Of a stretch of DNA of 64,000 nt, positions 54,751 to 63,718 are shown piece after piece. The translations under genes were made by a program, and so were the position numbers. Each line of letters starts with the position of its first letter. The stretch's first letter is position 1. Source of the DNA: Pseudoalteromonas sp. EB27 (lineage in GTDB: Bacteria; Pseudomonadota; Gammaproteobacteria; Enterobacterales; Alteromonadaceae); contig NZ_MTQD01000018.1 in assembly GCF_001974875.1 (NCBI RefSeq), forward strand, positions 30,746 to 94,745, written 5' to 3'. Under the pieces are notes generated by a model. The model had not been told where the DNA came from, searched no databases, and saw only the letters and a list, made by a program, of their open reading frames with translations.

Positions 54751-55065
54751 ATGGCAGCAAAAATACGTCGTGATGACGAAGTAATCGTACTAGCAGGTAA
54801 AGACAAAGGTAAGCGCGGAAAAGTGCTTTCAGTTGTTACTGAATCTGGTCGAATCTTTGTCGAAGGCATAAACTTGATCAAGAAACACCAAAAGCCGGTT
54901 CCACAATTGAACCAAGCTGGCGGCATTGTTGAGAAAGAAGCATCTATGGATGCATCAAACGTTGCGATCTTCAACTCGGAAACGAGTAAAGCTGATCGTG
55001 TAGGTTTCAAGATTGAAGATGGTAAGAAATTACGTATCTTTAAATCTACTGGTAAAACTATCTAA
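54751..55065 (+). CDS. rplX: Ribosomal protein L24 (uL24)
   Basis: L24 of 104 aa with the KOW-type opening AKIRRDDEVIVLAGKDKGK and VEGINLIKKH. It starts 10 bp after rplN and is one of the earliest assembly proteins of the large subunit. In E. coli the adjacent rplX/rplE region carries the S8 repressor site; not examined further here. Confidence 0.98.
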   Translation: MAAKIRRDDEVIVLAGKDKGKRGKVLSVVTESGRIFVEGINLIKKHQKPVPQLNQAGGIVEKEASMDASNVAIFNSETSKADRVGFKIEDGKKLRIFKSTGKTI

Positions 55066-55081
55066 TAGTTGGAGTAGAATG

Positions 55082-55621
55082 ATGGCGAAACTGCATGAAG
55101 TATATAAAGACAAAGTAGTTGCTGAACTTCAAGAGAAGTTTGGTTTCAGCTCTGTCATGCAAGTCCCTCAGATCGAAAAGATCACATTGAATATGGGCGT
55201 GGGCGAAGCCCTAGCTGACAAGAAGATTTTAGATAACGCAGTAGCGGATCTAGCAGCAATCTCTGGTCAGAAACCTCTAATCACTAAAGCACGCAAATCT
55301 GTTGCTGGCTTCAAAGTGCGTGAAGGTTACCCGATTGGTTGTAAAGTAACCCTACGCGGCGAGCGTATGTGGGACTTTTTTGAGCGTTTGGTATCAATCG
55401 CTATCCCACGTATTCGTGACTTCCGTGGCGTAAGTGCTAAGTCTTTTGATGGACGTGGCAACTACAGCATGGGCGTACGTGAACAAATCATCTTCCCAGA
55501 AATCGATTACGATAAAGTAGACCGTGTACGCGGTATGGATATTACTATCACTACTTCTGCGAAATCTGATGAGGAAGGCCGTGCGTTGTTAGAAGCGTTT
55601 AACTTCCCATTTAAGAAATAA
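55082..55621 (+). CDS. rplE: Ribosomal protein L5 (uL5)
   Basis: L5 of 179 aa from the ATG at 55082 (ATGATG, GGAG spaced upstream), matching E. coli length exactly. The segment NMGVGEALADKKILDNAV and RGVSAKSFDGRGNYSMGV identify it. L5 binds 5S rRNA. The frame extends upstream without homology. Confidence 0.98.
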   Translation: MAKLHEVYKDKVVAELQEKFGFSSVMQVPQIEKITLNMGVGEALADKKILDNAVADLAAISGQKPLITKARKSVAGFKVREGYPIGCKVTLRGERMWDFFERLVSIAIPRIRDFRGVSAKSFDGRGNYSMGVREQIIFPEIDYDKVDRVRGMDITITTSAKSDEEGRALLEAFNFPFKK

Positions 55622-55631
55622 GGGTAGGGTT

Positions 55632-55937
55632 ATGGCAAAGAATTCTATGAAAGCGCGCGAAGCAAAGCGCACAAAACTAGTTGCTCAGTTCGCTGAAAAG
55701 CGCGCAGCACTAAAAGCTATCATCAGTGATGTTAATACATCTGAAGATGATCGTTGGGACGCGGTACTTAAGCTACAAGCTTTACCTCGTGATTCTAGCC
55801 CTGCACGTCAACGTAATCGTTGTAACATTACGGGCCGCCCACATGGTTTCCTTCGCAAATTCGGCATGAGCCGTATTAAAGTTCGCGAAGCAGCTATGCG
55901 CGGTGAAATTCCTGGCCTTAAAAAGGCTAGCTGGTAA
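55632..55937 (+). CDS. rpsN: Ribosomal protein S14 (uS14)
   Basis: S14 of 101 aa, the long form without the zinc-binding cysteine ribbon (ends RCNITGRPHGFLRKFGMSR and IPGLKKASW). In bacteria with two S14 types this is the zinc-independent one, which is noteworthy next to the zinc-linked genes elsewhere. Confidence 0.98.
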   Translation: MAKNSMKAREAKRTKLVAQFAEKRAALKAIISDVNTSEDDRWDAVLKLQALPRDSSPARQRNRCNITGRPHGFLRKFGMSRIKVREAAMRGEIPGLKKASW

Positions 55938-55958
55938 TAGAATCATGGGAGTAAGACT

Positions 55959-56351
55959 ATGAGCTTGCAAGATCCTATCGCGGATTTGTTTACACGAATT
56001 CGTAACGGTCAATCAGCGAAGAAAGTATCTGTAACGATGCCAACTTCAAAGCTGAAAGTAGCATTAGCTAAAGTACTAAAAGACGAAGGTTATATCGTAG
56101 ATTTCGCCGTTAACGGTGAAACTAAACCTGAGCTTTCTATCGAGTTGAAGTACTTCGAAGGCAAAGCTGTAATTGAAAATATCCAGCGTGTAAGTCGCCC
56201 TGGTCTACGTATCTATAAGAAACGTGACCAATTACCTAAGGTAATGGGTGGTCTTGGTATCGCTATCGTATCAACTTCTAAAGGCCTAATGACAGACCGC
56301 ACAGCACGTAGTGCTGGTGTTGGTGGTGAAATCATTGGTTTTGTAGCTTAA
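55959..56351 (+). CDS. rpsH: Ribosomal protein S8 (uS8)
   Basis: S8 of 130 aa (MSLQDPIADLFTRIRNGQ, STSKGLMTDRTARSAGVGGE). In E. coli S8 represses spc translation by binding the rplX-rplE region. Confidence 0.98.
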   Translation: MSLQDPIADLFTRIRNGQSAKKVSVTMPTSKLKVALAKVLKDEGYIVDFAVNGETKPELSIELKYFEGKAVIENIQRVSRPGLRIYKKRDQLPKVMGGLGIAIVSTSKGLMTDRTARSAGVGGEIIGFVA

Positions 56352-56364
56352 TCGGAGGGGAACT

Positions 56365-56898
56365 ATGTCTCGCATAGCAAAGGCACCAATTACTGTTCCT
56401 GCCGGTGTAGAAGTTACATTAAAAGGCCAGGAAATCACAGTTAAAGGCAAAAACGGTGAACTTACTCGTACTATCAACAACGCTGTTGAAGTACAAGTTA
56501 ATGACAACGTTATTACTACTTTACCTCGTGATGGCGTAGCGAATGCATGGGCTCAAGCAGGTACTGCTCGCGCTCTAATCAACAACATGGTTGTTGGTAC
56601 GCATGAAGGTTACGAGAAGAAACTTCAGTTAGTAGGCGTGGGTTACCGTGCTGCAGCTAAGGGTAAAACATTAGATTTAACTCTTGGCTTCTCACACCCA
56701 GTTAATTTCGCAGTTCCTGAAGGAATTACGATTGAAACTCCAAGCCAAACAGAAGTTCTAGTTAAGGGCGTAGACAAGCAGTTAGTTGGTCAAACAGCTG
56801 CTAACATTCGTGCATACCGTAAACCTGAGCCTTATAAAGGTAAGGGTGTTCGTTATTCAGATGAGAATGTACGCCGTAAAGAGGCTAAGAAGAAGTAA
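56365..56898 (+). CDS. rplF: Ribosomal protein L6 (uL6)
   Basis: L6 of 177 aa (MSRIAKAPITVPAGVEV, GVGYRAAAKGKTLDLTLGFSHP, RKPEPYKGKGVRYSDE). GGAGGGGAA lies before the ATG. Confidence 0.98.
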   Translation: MSRIAKAPITVPAGVEVTLKGQEITVKGKNGELTRTINNAVEVQVNDNVITTLPRDGVANAWAQAGTARALINNMVVGTHEGYEKKLQLVGVGYRAAAKGKTLDLTLGFSHPVNFAVPEGITIETPSQTEVLVKGVDKQLVGQTAANIRAYRKPEPYKGKGVRYSDENVRRKEAKKK

Positions 56899-56907
56899 GG
56901 TAAGACG

Positions 56908-57258
56908 ATGGATAAAAAAACAGCTCGTCTACGTCGTGCTAAACGCACTCGTAGAAATTATATTGAACAAGGCACAACGCGTCTTGTTATCCACCGCACG
57001 CCACGTCACATCTACGCTCAAGTTGTAAATGCTGAGGGTAATGTACTGGCTGCTGCTTCTACTGTTGAAAAGGCTATTAGCGAAACAGTTAAAGGCACCG
57101 GTAACGTTGAAGCTGCGCAAGCAGTTGGCAAAGCGGTTGCTGAACGTGCGGCTGACAAAGGCATCGAAAAGATTGCTTTTGATCGCAGTGGCTTTAAATA
57201 TCACGGCCGTGTGAAGGCGCTAGCTGATGCTGCGCGTGAAGCCGGTTTGCAATTCTAG
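56908..57258 (+). CDS. rplR: Ribosomal protein L18 (uL18)
   Basis: L18 of 116 aa (MDKKTARLRRAKRTRRN, FDRSGFKYHGRVKALADAAR). It binds 5S rRNA with L5. Confidence 0.98.
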   Translation: MDKKTARLRRAKRTRRNYIEQGTTRLVIHRTPRHIYAQVVNAEGNVLAAASTVEKAISETVKGTGNVEAAQAVGKAVAERAADKGIEKIAFDRSGFKYHGRVKALADAAREAGLQF

Positions 57259-57267
57259 GAGTAGACT

Positions 57268-57774
57268 ATGGCTAACGTAGAAGCAAAGCAACAACAGCCT
57301 GATCTAGCTGAAAAGCTAATCGCGGTGAACCGTGTGTCTAAAGTAGTTAAAGGTGGTCGTATCTTTAGCTTTACTGCACTAACTGTAGTTGGTGATGGCG
57401 CAGGTAAAGTAGGTTTTGGTTATGGTAAAGCACGTGAAGTTCCAGCTGCTATTCAAAAAGCAATGGAAAAAGCACGTCGTAACATGATCAACGTAGACCT
57501 AAATGGCAACACATTACAGCATCCTGTTAAGGGACGTCATGCTGGCTCACTAGTGTTCATGAAACCAGCATCTGAAGGTACTGGTATCATTGCAGGTGGT
57601 GCTATGCGTGCAGTACTTGAAGTGACTGGTGTGCAGAACGTACTTTCTAAATGTTACGGTTCTACTAACCCAATCAACGTGGTACGTGCAACGATTTCGG
57701 CTCTTGAGAATATGAATTCTCCACAGTCAATCGCTGCAAAACGTGGCCTTCGCGTAGACGAAATACTGGGGTAA
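57268..57774 (+). CDS. rpsE: Ribosomal protein S5 (uS5)
   Basis: S5 of 168 aa with the double-stranded RNA-binding part (VNRVSKVVKGGRIFSFTALTVVG) and the conserved GTGIIAGGAMRAVLEVTGVQN loop core (GIIAGGAMRAVLE). Confidence 0.98.
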   Translation: MANVEAKQQQPDLAEKLIAVNRVSKVVKGGRIFSFTALTVVGDGAGKVGFGYGKAREVPAAIQKAMEKARRNMINVDLNGNTLQHPVKGRHAGSLVFMKPASEGTGIIAGGAMRAVLEVTGVQNVLSKCYGSTNPINVVRATISALENMNSPQSIAAKRGLRVDEILG

Positions 57775-57776
57775 CC

Positions 57777-57959
57777 ATGGCAAATCAAACTGTAAAAGTA
57801 ACACAAGTAAAAAGCTCTATCGGTCGTTTACCGAAACATAAAGCTACATTACGCGGTCTTGGTTTACGTCGTATCAACCACACTGTTGAGTTAGAAGACA
57901 CAGCATGTGTACGTGGTATGATAAACAAGGTTTCTTACATGGTTAAGGTAGAGGGTTAA
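57777..57959 (+). CDS. rpmD: Ribosomal protein L30 (uL30)
   Basis: L30 of 60 aa (VKVTQVKSSIGRLPKHKATLRGLGLRRIN core), 2 bp after rpsE, so translation is coupled. Confidence 0.98.
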   Translation: MANQTVKVTQVKSSIGRLPKHKATLRGLGLRRINHTVELEDTACVRGMINKVSYMVKVEG

Positions 57960-57963
57960 TTCG

Positions 57964-58398
57964 ATGCATTTGAATACACTTTCACCTGCTGCAGGTTCAA
58001 AAACTGCTCCAAAACGTGTTGGTCGTGGTATCGGTTCTGGTCTAGGTAAGACTGGCGGTCGTGGTCACAAAGGTCAAAAATCACGTTCTGGCGGCAAAGT
58101 ACGCGTTGGTTTTGAAGGCGGTCAAATGCCTATGCAACGTCGTCTACCTAAATTTGGTTTTACTTCTCGCAAATCTTTAGTATCTGCAGAAATAAACCTT
58201 TTTGAAATCGCTAAAGTTGAAGGCGATGTGGTAGACCTAAGCGCGTTACAAGCAGCTGGTCTAGTTAAAAAGAACGTTCTTTTCGTTAAAGTTGTTAAAT
58301 CTGGCGAAGTTTCACGCGCTGTTACCGTTAAAGGCCTTAAAGCCTCTAAAGGTGCTCGCGAAGCTATTGAAGCTGCCGGAGGCAAGGTAGAAGACTAA
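57964..58398 (+). CDS. rplO: Ribosomal protein L15 (uL15)
   Basis: L15 of 144 aa (MHLNTLSPAAGSKTAPKRVGRGIGSGLGKTGGRGHKGQ opening, seen as GRGIGSGLGKTGGRGHKGQ). Confidence 0.98.
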   Translation: MHLNTLSPAAGSKTAPKRVGRGIGSGLGKTGGRGHKGQKSRSGGKVRVGFEGGQMPMQRRLPKFGFTSRKSLVSAEINLFEIAKVEGDVVDLSALQAAGLVKKNVLFVKVVKSGEVSRAVTVKGLKASKGAREAIEAAGGKVED

Positions 58399-58408
58399 GG
58401 AAGTACTA

Positions 58409-59737
58409 ATGGCTAAACCAGGTCAAGATACACAAAGTGCACAAGGTGGACTTTCGGAATTGAAGCGCCGATTACTCTTCGTATTGGGTGCTATCATAAT
58501 TTACCGTCTAGGTTCATTTGTGCCGATCCCTGGGATTGACGCCGCTGTACTTGCCGATTTCTTCGAGCAACAAAAGGGCACCATTGTTGAGATGTTCAAC
58601 ATGTTCAGTGGTGGTGCTCTTGAGCGAGCTTCAGTGTTAGCACTGGGTATTATGCCGTATATCTCGGCTTCGATTATTACGCAACTATTAACGCATATGT
58701 ATCCTCCGTTTATAGAGCTTAAGAAAGAAGGTGAGCAAGGGCGTAAAAAAATTAGCCAGTACACACGCTATGGCACGCTTGTGCTAGCTACTATTCAATC
58801 AATCGGTATTGCTTCTAGCTTACCGGGCATGATGGAGGGGTTAGTTGTTAACCCTGGTATGGGTTTCTATTTCACCGCAGTGGTGAGTTTAGTTACTGGT
58901 ACTATGTTCCTTATGTGGTTGGGTGAACAAATAACAGAGCGCGGTATCGGTAACGGTATCTCTGTTCTAATATTTGTTGGTATTGTAGCTAACTTGCCGT
59001 CTGCTATTGGTTCGACAGTCGAAATGGCGCGCCAAGGTGATTTGAATGTTTTTGTACTGTTGATGGTTGCGGTAATCGTATTCGCTGTTACTTATCTTGT
59101 AGTGTTTTTCGAACGTGGGCAACGTCGTATTGTTGTTAACTACGCGAAACGCCAACAAGGTCGTCAAGTATTTGCTGCCCAAAGCACGCATTTACCACTA
59201 AAAGTAAATATGGCGGGTGTTATTCCACCAATCTTCGCTAGCAGTATAATTCTGTTCCCTGGTACAATTGCCAGCTGGTTCGGCCAAGGTGAAGGTCCAG
59301 TCGCTGATGTATTACAAGCTGTTGCTACTACGTTGACCCCAGGTCAGCCGTTGTACTCGCTTGTTTTAGCTGCGGCTATTATCTTCTTCTGCTTTTTCTA
59401 TACAGCGTTGGTGTTTAACCCACGTGAAACTGCAGATAACCTTAAGAAATCTGGCGCATTTATCCCAGGTATTCGTCCAGGTGAGCAGACATCTAAATAC
59501 ATTGATAAAGTGATGACACGCCTGACATTGGCAGGTGCTTTGTATATAACCTTTATCTGTCTGGTGCCTGAATTCATGACGATGGCGTGGCAAACGCCAT
59601 TCTACTTCGGCGGTACATCAGTTTTGATTATCGTTGTAGTGATCATGGACTTTATGGCACAAGTACAGACTCACCTGATGTCTCATCAGTATGATTCTGT
59701 GCTGAAAAAAGCGAACCTTAAAGGCTACGGTCGATAA
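58409..59737 (+). CDS. secY: Sec translocon channel SecY
   Basis: The 442-aa protein-conducting channel with ten membrane helices. Matches include ELKRRLLFVLGAIIIYRLGSFVPIPGID (core GSFVPIPGID), NMFSGGALERASVLALGIMPYISASII core and the FEQQKGTIVEMF cytosolic region. It is encoded inside the spc operon as usual, followed by rpmJ. Confidence 0.98.
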   Translation: MAKPGQDTQSAQGGLSELKRRLLFVLGAIIIYRLGSFVPIPGIDAAVLADFFEQQKGTIVEMFNMFSGGALERASVLALGIMPYISASIITQLLTHMYPPFIELKKEGEQGRKKISQYTRYGTLVLATIQSIGIASSLPGMMEGLVVNPGMGFYFTAVVSLVTGTMFLMWLGEQITERGIGNGISVLIFVGIVANLPSAIGSTVEMARQGDLNVFVLLMVAVIVFAVTYLVVFFERGQRRIVVNYAKRQQGRQVFAAQSTHLPLKVNMAGVIPPIFASSIILFPGTIASWFGQGEGPVADVLQAVATTLTPGQPLYSLVLAAAIIFFCFFYTALVFNPRETADNLKKSGAFIPGIRPGEQTSKYIDKVMTRLTLAGALYITFICLVPEFMTMAWQTPFYFGGTSVLIIVVVIMDFMAQVQTHLMSHQYDSVLKKANLKGYGR

Positions 59738-59759
59738 GGTCAGTTTACGGAGTTGAGCA

Positions 59760-59873
59760 ATGAAAGTACGTGCTTCCGTTAAGAAAATATGCCGTAACTG
59801 TAAAGTTATTAAACGTGCTGGTGTAGTACGCGTAATTTGCAGTGAGCCTAAGCATAAGCAAAGGCAAGGTTAA
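59760..59873 (+). CDS. rpmJ: Ribosomal protein L36 (bL36), zinc-ribbon form
   Basis: A 37-aa gene, MKVRASVKKICRNCKVIKRA to KHKQRQG, too short for many gene finders. Zinc ligands are Cys11, Cys14, Cys27 and His32, the Zn-binding form of L36. GGAG lies before the ATG. It closes the spc operon; a terminator and the alpha leader follow. Confidence 0.98.
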   Translation: MKVRASVKKICRNCKVIKRAGVVRVICSEPKHKQRQG

Positions 59874-59885
59874 GTAAACAGCGTG

Positions 59886-59917
59886 CAGGCTGAGTTTTCT
59901 CGGCCTGTGTTTTTAGT
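59886..59917 (+). terminator. spc operon terminator or attenuator between rpmJ and rpsM
   Basis: CAGGCTGAG (59886-59894) and CTCGGCCTG (59899-59907) pair over 9 bp with one G-U wobble and a TTTT loop, followed by TGTTTTT. It may end part of the spc transcripts while others read into the alpha operon. Confidence 0.8.
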
Positions 59918-59922
59918 AGTAA

Positions 59923-60010
59923 TTTGGTCTTCGTTTGAGTATCCTTACGGGCTTTTCAAACAGATGATTACCAAATTCGAATATAGGAGATGTGTTAGTG
60001 GCCCGTATTG
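59923..60010 (+). promoter_or_regulatory. Alpha-operon S4-binding leader (Alpha_RBS type)
   Basis: Nested arms TTTGGT (59923-59928) with ACCAAA (59970-59975), and GTTTGA (59933-59938) with TCAAAC (59956-59961), enclose GAGTATCC and ACGGGCTTTTCA, a close match to the E. coli alpha leader that folds into a pseudoknot around the rpsM start. S4 binding there represses translation of the operon. The Shine-Dalgarno AGGAGA (59985-59990) and GTG start fall inside it. Confidence 0.82.
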
Positions 60011-60354
60011 CTGGCATTAACGTCCCTGATCATAAACATGCAGTTATTGGTTTAACAGCTATTTATGGCATAGGTAAGACTCGCTCTAAGGCTATCTTAG
60101 TAGCGACTGGTATCGCCGAAACCACAAAAATCGGTGAACTTTCAGACGAAATTCTTGACGTACTGCGTGATGCAGTTGGCAAGTACACTGTTGAAGGTGA
60201 TCTTCGTCGTGAAGTTACTTTAAATATCAAGCGCCTTATGGACCTTGGTTGTTATCGTGGCCTACGTCACCGTCGCTCTTTACCACTACGTGGTCAAAGA
60301 ACTAAGACTAACGCGCGCACCCGCAAGGGTCCTCGTAAGCCTATTAAGCGATAA
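59998..60354 (+). CDS. rpsM: Ribosomal protein S13 (uS13), GTG start
   Basis: S13 of 118 aa starting at GTG 59998 (reads ARIAGINVPDHKHAVIGL after Met), as in E. coli where rpsM also begins GTG within the alpha leader. The frame's earlier GTG at 59992 overlaps the leader and is not used. AGGAGA is spaced 7 nt from the GTG. Confidence 0.98.
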   Translation: MARIAGINVPDHKHAVIGLTAIYGIGKTRSKAILVATGIAETTKIGELSDEILDVLRDAVGKYTVEGDLRREVTLNIKRLMDLGCYRGLRHRRSLPLRGQRTKTNARTRKGPRKPIKR

Positions 60355-60366
60355 GGGGATAGTATT

Positions 60367-60753
60367 ATGGCTAAGACACCAATTCGTCGTAAAAAGGTTA
60401 AAAAACAAGTTGCTGATGGTATGGCTCATGTTCATGCGTCTTTCAACAACACTATTGTAACGATTACCGACCGTCAAGGTAATGCACTATCATGGGCTAC
60501 TGCCGGTGGTTCAGGTTTCCGTGGTTCACGTAAATCTACACCATTTGCTGCTCAGGTTGCTGCAGAGCGTGCAGGTACTGCTGCTCAAGAATACGGTTTA
60601 AAAAATCTAGAAGTTTTCATCAAAGGTCCAGGTCCAGGTCGTGAATCTGCTGTACGTGCTTTGAATGCTGCTGGTTACCGTATTACCAACATAACTGACG
60701 TGACGCCAATACCACATAATGGTTGTCGTCCACCGAAGAAACGTCGCGTTTAA
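60367..60753 (+). CDS. rpsK: Ribosomal protein S11 (uS11)
   Basis: S11 of 128 aa ([25 protein letters not shown] core, [13 protein letters not shown] ending). Confidence 0.98.
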
Positions 60754-60774
60754 CAATAGGTTAGGAGAAATAAC

Positions 60775-61395
60775 ATGGCAAGATATTTGGGCCCTAAGCT
60801 CAAGCTGAGTCGTCGTGAAGGTACTGACCTGTTCCTTAAGAGCGGCGTAAGAGCTATCGACTCTAAGTGTAAACTTGAGACTGCACCTGGTCAGCACGGC
60901 GCTCGTAAAGGTCGCTTATCTGATTACGGTTTACAATTACGTGAAAAGCAAAAAGTACGTCGTATCTACGGTGTATTAGAAAAGCAATTCCGTAACTACT
61001 ACAAAGAAGCTGCTCGCCTTAAAGGCAACACAGGTGAAAACTTGTTACAGCTTTTAGAGCAACGTTTAGACAATGTTGTATATCGCATGGGTTTTGCTAG
61101 CACACGTGCTGAAGCACGCCAGTTAGTAAGCCATAAAGCGATTCTAGTTAATGGTCGTGTTGTGAACATTCCTTCATACGTAATTACTCCAGAAGATACT
61201 GTTGTAATCCGTGAGAAGTCTAAGACACAAGCACGTATCATCGCTGCTCTAGAGTTGGCTGAGCAACGTGAAAAGCCGACTTGGGTTGAAGTTGACGGTA
61301 AGAAACTGGAAGGCAGCTTCAAGCGCCTACCTGAGCGTTCAGATTTGTCTGCGGACATTAATGAACAACTAATCGTCGAACTTTACTCTAAGTAA
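60775..61395 (+). CDS. rpsD: Ribosomal protein S4 (uS4), alpha operon repressor
   Basis: S4 of 206 aa (MARYLGPKLKLSRREGTDLF, APGQHGARKGRLSDYGLQLREKQ core). It binds the leader at 59923-60010 to regulate its own operon. Confidence 0.98.
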   Translation: MARYLGPKLKLSRREGTDLFLKSGVRAIDSKCKLETAPGQHGARKGRLSDYGLQLREKQKVRRIYGVLEKQFRNYYKEAARLKGNTGENLLQLLEQRLDNVVYRMGFASTRAEARQLVSHKAILVNGRVVNIPSYVITPEDTVVIREKSKTQARIIAALELAEQREKPTWVEVDGKKLEGSFKRLPERSDLSADINEQLIVELYSK

Positions 61396-61419
61396 AGTTA
61401 AGAGTTAAGAGAGGATAAC

Positions 61420-62406
61420 ATGCAGGGTTCTGTTACAGAATTTCTAAAACCAAGGTTAGTCGACATCGACGCTATCAACCCAACGCGTTCTAAAATAGTT
61501 TTAGAACCATTAGAGCGTGGCTTTGGTCATACTCTGGGTAATGCTTTACGCCGTATATTACTTTCATCTATGCCTGGATGTGCAGTAACTGAAGTTGAAA
61601 TCGACGGTGTTTTACATGAGTACAGCGCGAAAGAAGGCGTTCAAGAAGACATCATTGAAATACTATTAAACCTTAAGGGTTTAGCAGTAACGTTAGAAGG
61701 CAAAGATGAAGTTTTTCTGACCCTGACTAAATCTGGTGTAGGCCCTGTTACTGCGGCTGATATTCAGCACGATGGCGATGTAACAATTGCTAATCCAGAT
61801 CACGTTATTTGTAATTTAACTACAAATAACAGCGAGATCAGCATGCGTATTCGTGTTGAACGCGGTCGTGGTTATGTGCCGGCATCTAGTCGTTTATCCT
61901 CTGATGACGATGAGCGTCCAATTGGTAGATTGTTGCTTGATGCATCATTTAGCCCAGTTGAACGTATTGCGTACTCGGTTGAATCAGCTCGAGTTGAGCA
62001 ACGTACAGATTTAGACAAGTTAATCATTGATATGGAAACAAACGGCACTTTAGATCCAGAAGAAGCGATCCGCCGTGCGTCTACTATCTTAGCTGAGCAA
62101 TTAGATGCATTCGTAGATTTACGTGATGTAACTGAGCCAGAAGAGAAAGAAGAGAAGCCAGAATTCGATCCTATTCTACTTCGTCCAGTTGATGATCTTG
62201 AATTAACAGTACGCTCAGCAAATTGTTTGAAAGCCGAGCAAATTCAATATATCGGTGATTTAGTTCAGCGCACTGAAGTTGAGCTTCTTAAAACGCCTAA
62301 TTTAGGTAAGAAGTCTCTAACTGAAATTAAAGACGTGCTAGCTTCACGTGGACTTTCTCTGGGCATGCGCCTAGAAAATTGGCCACCTGCAAGTTTAGCT
62401 GAATAA
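61420..62406 (+). CDS. rpoA: RNA polymerase alpha subunit
   Basis: RpoA of 328 aa. The N-terminal domain (ERGFGHTLGNALRRILLSSMPG core GHTLGNALRRILLSSMPG) assembles polymerase; the C-terminal domain (ELTVRSANCLKAEQIQYIGDLVQ core, with helix-hairpin-helix TPNLGKKSLTEIKDVL) contacts UP elements and activators. The length is near E. coli (329). Confidence 0.98.
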   Translation: MQGSVTEFLKPRLVDIDAINPTRSKIVLEPLERGFGHTLGNALRRILLSSMPGCAVTEVEIDGVLHEYSAKEGVQEDIIEILLNLKGLAVTLEGKDEVFLTLTKSGVGPVTAADIQHDGDVTIANPDHVICNLTTNNSEISMRIRVERGRGYVPASSRLSSDDDERPIGRLLLDASFSPVERIAYSVESARVEQRTDLDKLIIDMETNGTLDPEEAIRRASTILAEQLDAFVDLRDVTEPEEKEEKPEFDPILLRPVDDLELTVRSANCLKAEQIQYIGDLVQRTEVELLKTPNLGKKSLTEIKDVLASRGLSLGMRLENWPPASLAE

Positions 62407-62445
62407 TCTAAATCACTATATTAGTTTAGTTAGAAGGATAGGGTC

Positions 62446-62847
62446 ATGCGCCATCGTAAGAGTGGTCGTCAATTAAACCGTAACAGTAGCCATCGTAAAG
62501 CGATGTTTAGCAATATGGCAGGTTCTTTGGTGAAACATGAAATCATCAAAACTACTTTGCCTAAAGCGAAAGAGTTACGTCGTGTAATTGAACCTTTAAT
62601 CACACTGGCTAAGACTGACAGTGTAGCAAATCGCCGTTTAGCGTTTGCTCGCACGCGTGATAATGAAGTTGTTGGTAAGTTATTCAGTGAAATCGGTCCA
62701 CGTAACGCGGATCGTCCAGGTGGTTACACTCGTATTCTTAAGTGTGGCTTCCGTACTGGTGATAATGCACCAATGGCTTATATTGAACTAGTTGGTCGCC
62801 CAGCGACTAGCGAAGCAGTTCAAGAAGACGCACAGTCTGCAGAGTAA
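62446..62847 (+). CDS. rplQ: Ribosomal protein L17 (bL17)
   Basis: L17 of 133 aa (MRHRKSGRQLNRNSSHRKAM, TKPLPKAKELRRVIEPLITLAK-like block). It closes the alpha operon before a terminator. Confidence 0.98.
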   Translation: MRHRKSGRQLNRNSSHRKAMFSNMAGSLVKHEIIKTTLPKAKELRRVIEPLITLAKTDSVANRRLAFARTRDNEVVGKLFSEIGPRNADRPGGYTRILKCGFRTGDNAPMAYIELVGRPATSEAVQEDAQSAE

Positions 62848-62863
62848 GTCTTAAAGAAACCTA

Positions 62864-62889
62864 AAAGCCGAGCTTATGCTCGGCTTTTT
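62864..62889 (+). terminator. Rho-independent terminator of the alpha operon
   Basis: AGCCGAGC-TTAT-GCTCGGCT followed by TTTTTC, 17 bp after the rplQ stop. Confidence 0.95.
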
Positions 62890-63516
62890 CTTGTCTAAAA
62901 TTTGTCAAACTATATGAACCAGTAATTACCTTCTATTGTGAGTACATACTGAATTGATAAGTTGTTTTGACAGCTGCTTTAATAGCTCTACCCAATTACT
63001 CTTCACTTACCATTCATTCAAAATAGCCTATCAGATTCTAGTCAAAGATCATTTCCACTATATATGTGATTTACAGCTATTAATAATACCGCTGCGAATT
63101 GAGCTACAAATAAAGCAAGCCTAACGAACTTTTTACTTATAGATCTGATTAGAAAATATAACGTGGTCTCTCTTATCTATAGACCGGTACTAAGAACCTC
63201 ATAGTAAAGTTAACTATTATGGCCCATGCAAACTTCCTTCTTAAATATGTAAAACTATTATTAAATATAGCCTGATCAATCCAATTATCCGCTTTTGATT
63301 AATTTAAATGATTTATAGCAATACGACTCTTACTCTATTGGTTAGTTTTTCCACATAGGTGATCGAAATATATCTCTACCTGTTAGTAGTTATCATAATT
63401 TTCATTTCAAATAGCTATAAGAACCTATTAACATTGGTAGTTTAGTTGTGTTTTTGAGCGTTTAGCTCAAATACTCAGCGAACAGCACATTATTTCAAGT
63501 TTTCTTCAAAAAAGGG
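62890..63516. other. AT-rich gene-free spacer between rplQ and the rrn promoters
   Basis: About 630 bp without a convincing open frame, tRNA or repeat. The last 30 bp (AT-rich, with A and T runs such as TTTTCTTC and AAAAAAGGG) may form UP elements for the rRNA promoter that follows. Confidence 0.6.
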
Positions 63517-63544
63517 TTGATCTGTTTTCGGATCTCCCTATAAT
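63517..63544 (+). promoter_or_regulatory. rrn promoter P1
   Basis: TTGATC (63517-63522), 16-bp spacer, TATAAT (63539-63544), then a GC-rich start region (GCGACC), about 415 bp before the 16S gene. The A/T-rich sequence just upstream suits an UP element. Confidence 0.8.
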
Positions 63545-63651
63545 GCGACCCCACTGAGACGGGAAACGCCAACGCATAGCGAGGCACGAACAACTCAGGG
63601 TGTTAAGTAAAATTTAAGTTTGAATCTTTTTAGAAAGTTTAAACTTAAGTG

Positions 63652-63679
63652 TTGACAAAAAAATAGGAAAGCGTAATAT
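63652..63679 (+). promoter_or_regulatory. rrn promoter P2
   Basis: TTGACA (63652-63657), 16-bp spacer, TAATAT (63674-63679), then GCGCAGCCC. It is 135 bp downstream of P1, matching the usual tandem P1-P2 design, with P2 serving basal transcription. Confidence 0.8.
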
Positions 63680-63718
63680 GCGCAGCCCTAGCGAGATAAA
63701 GTTTAACTTTAACCGCAA

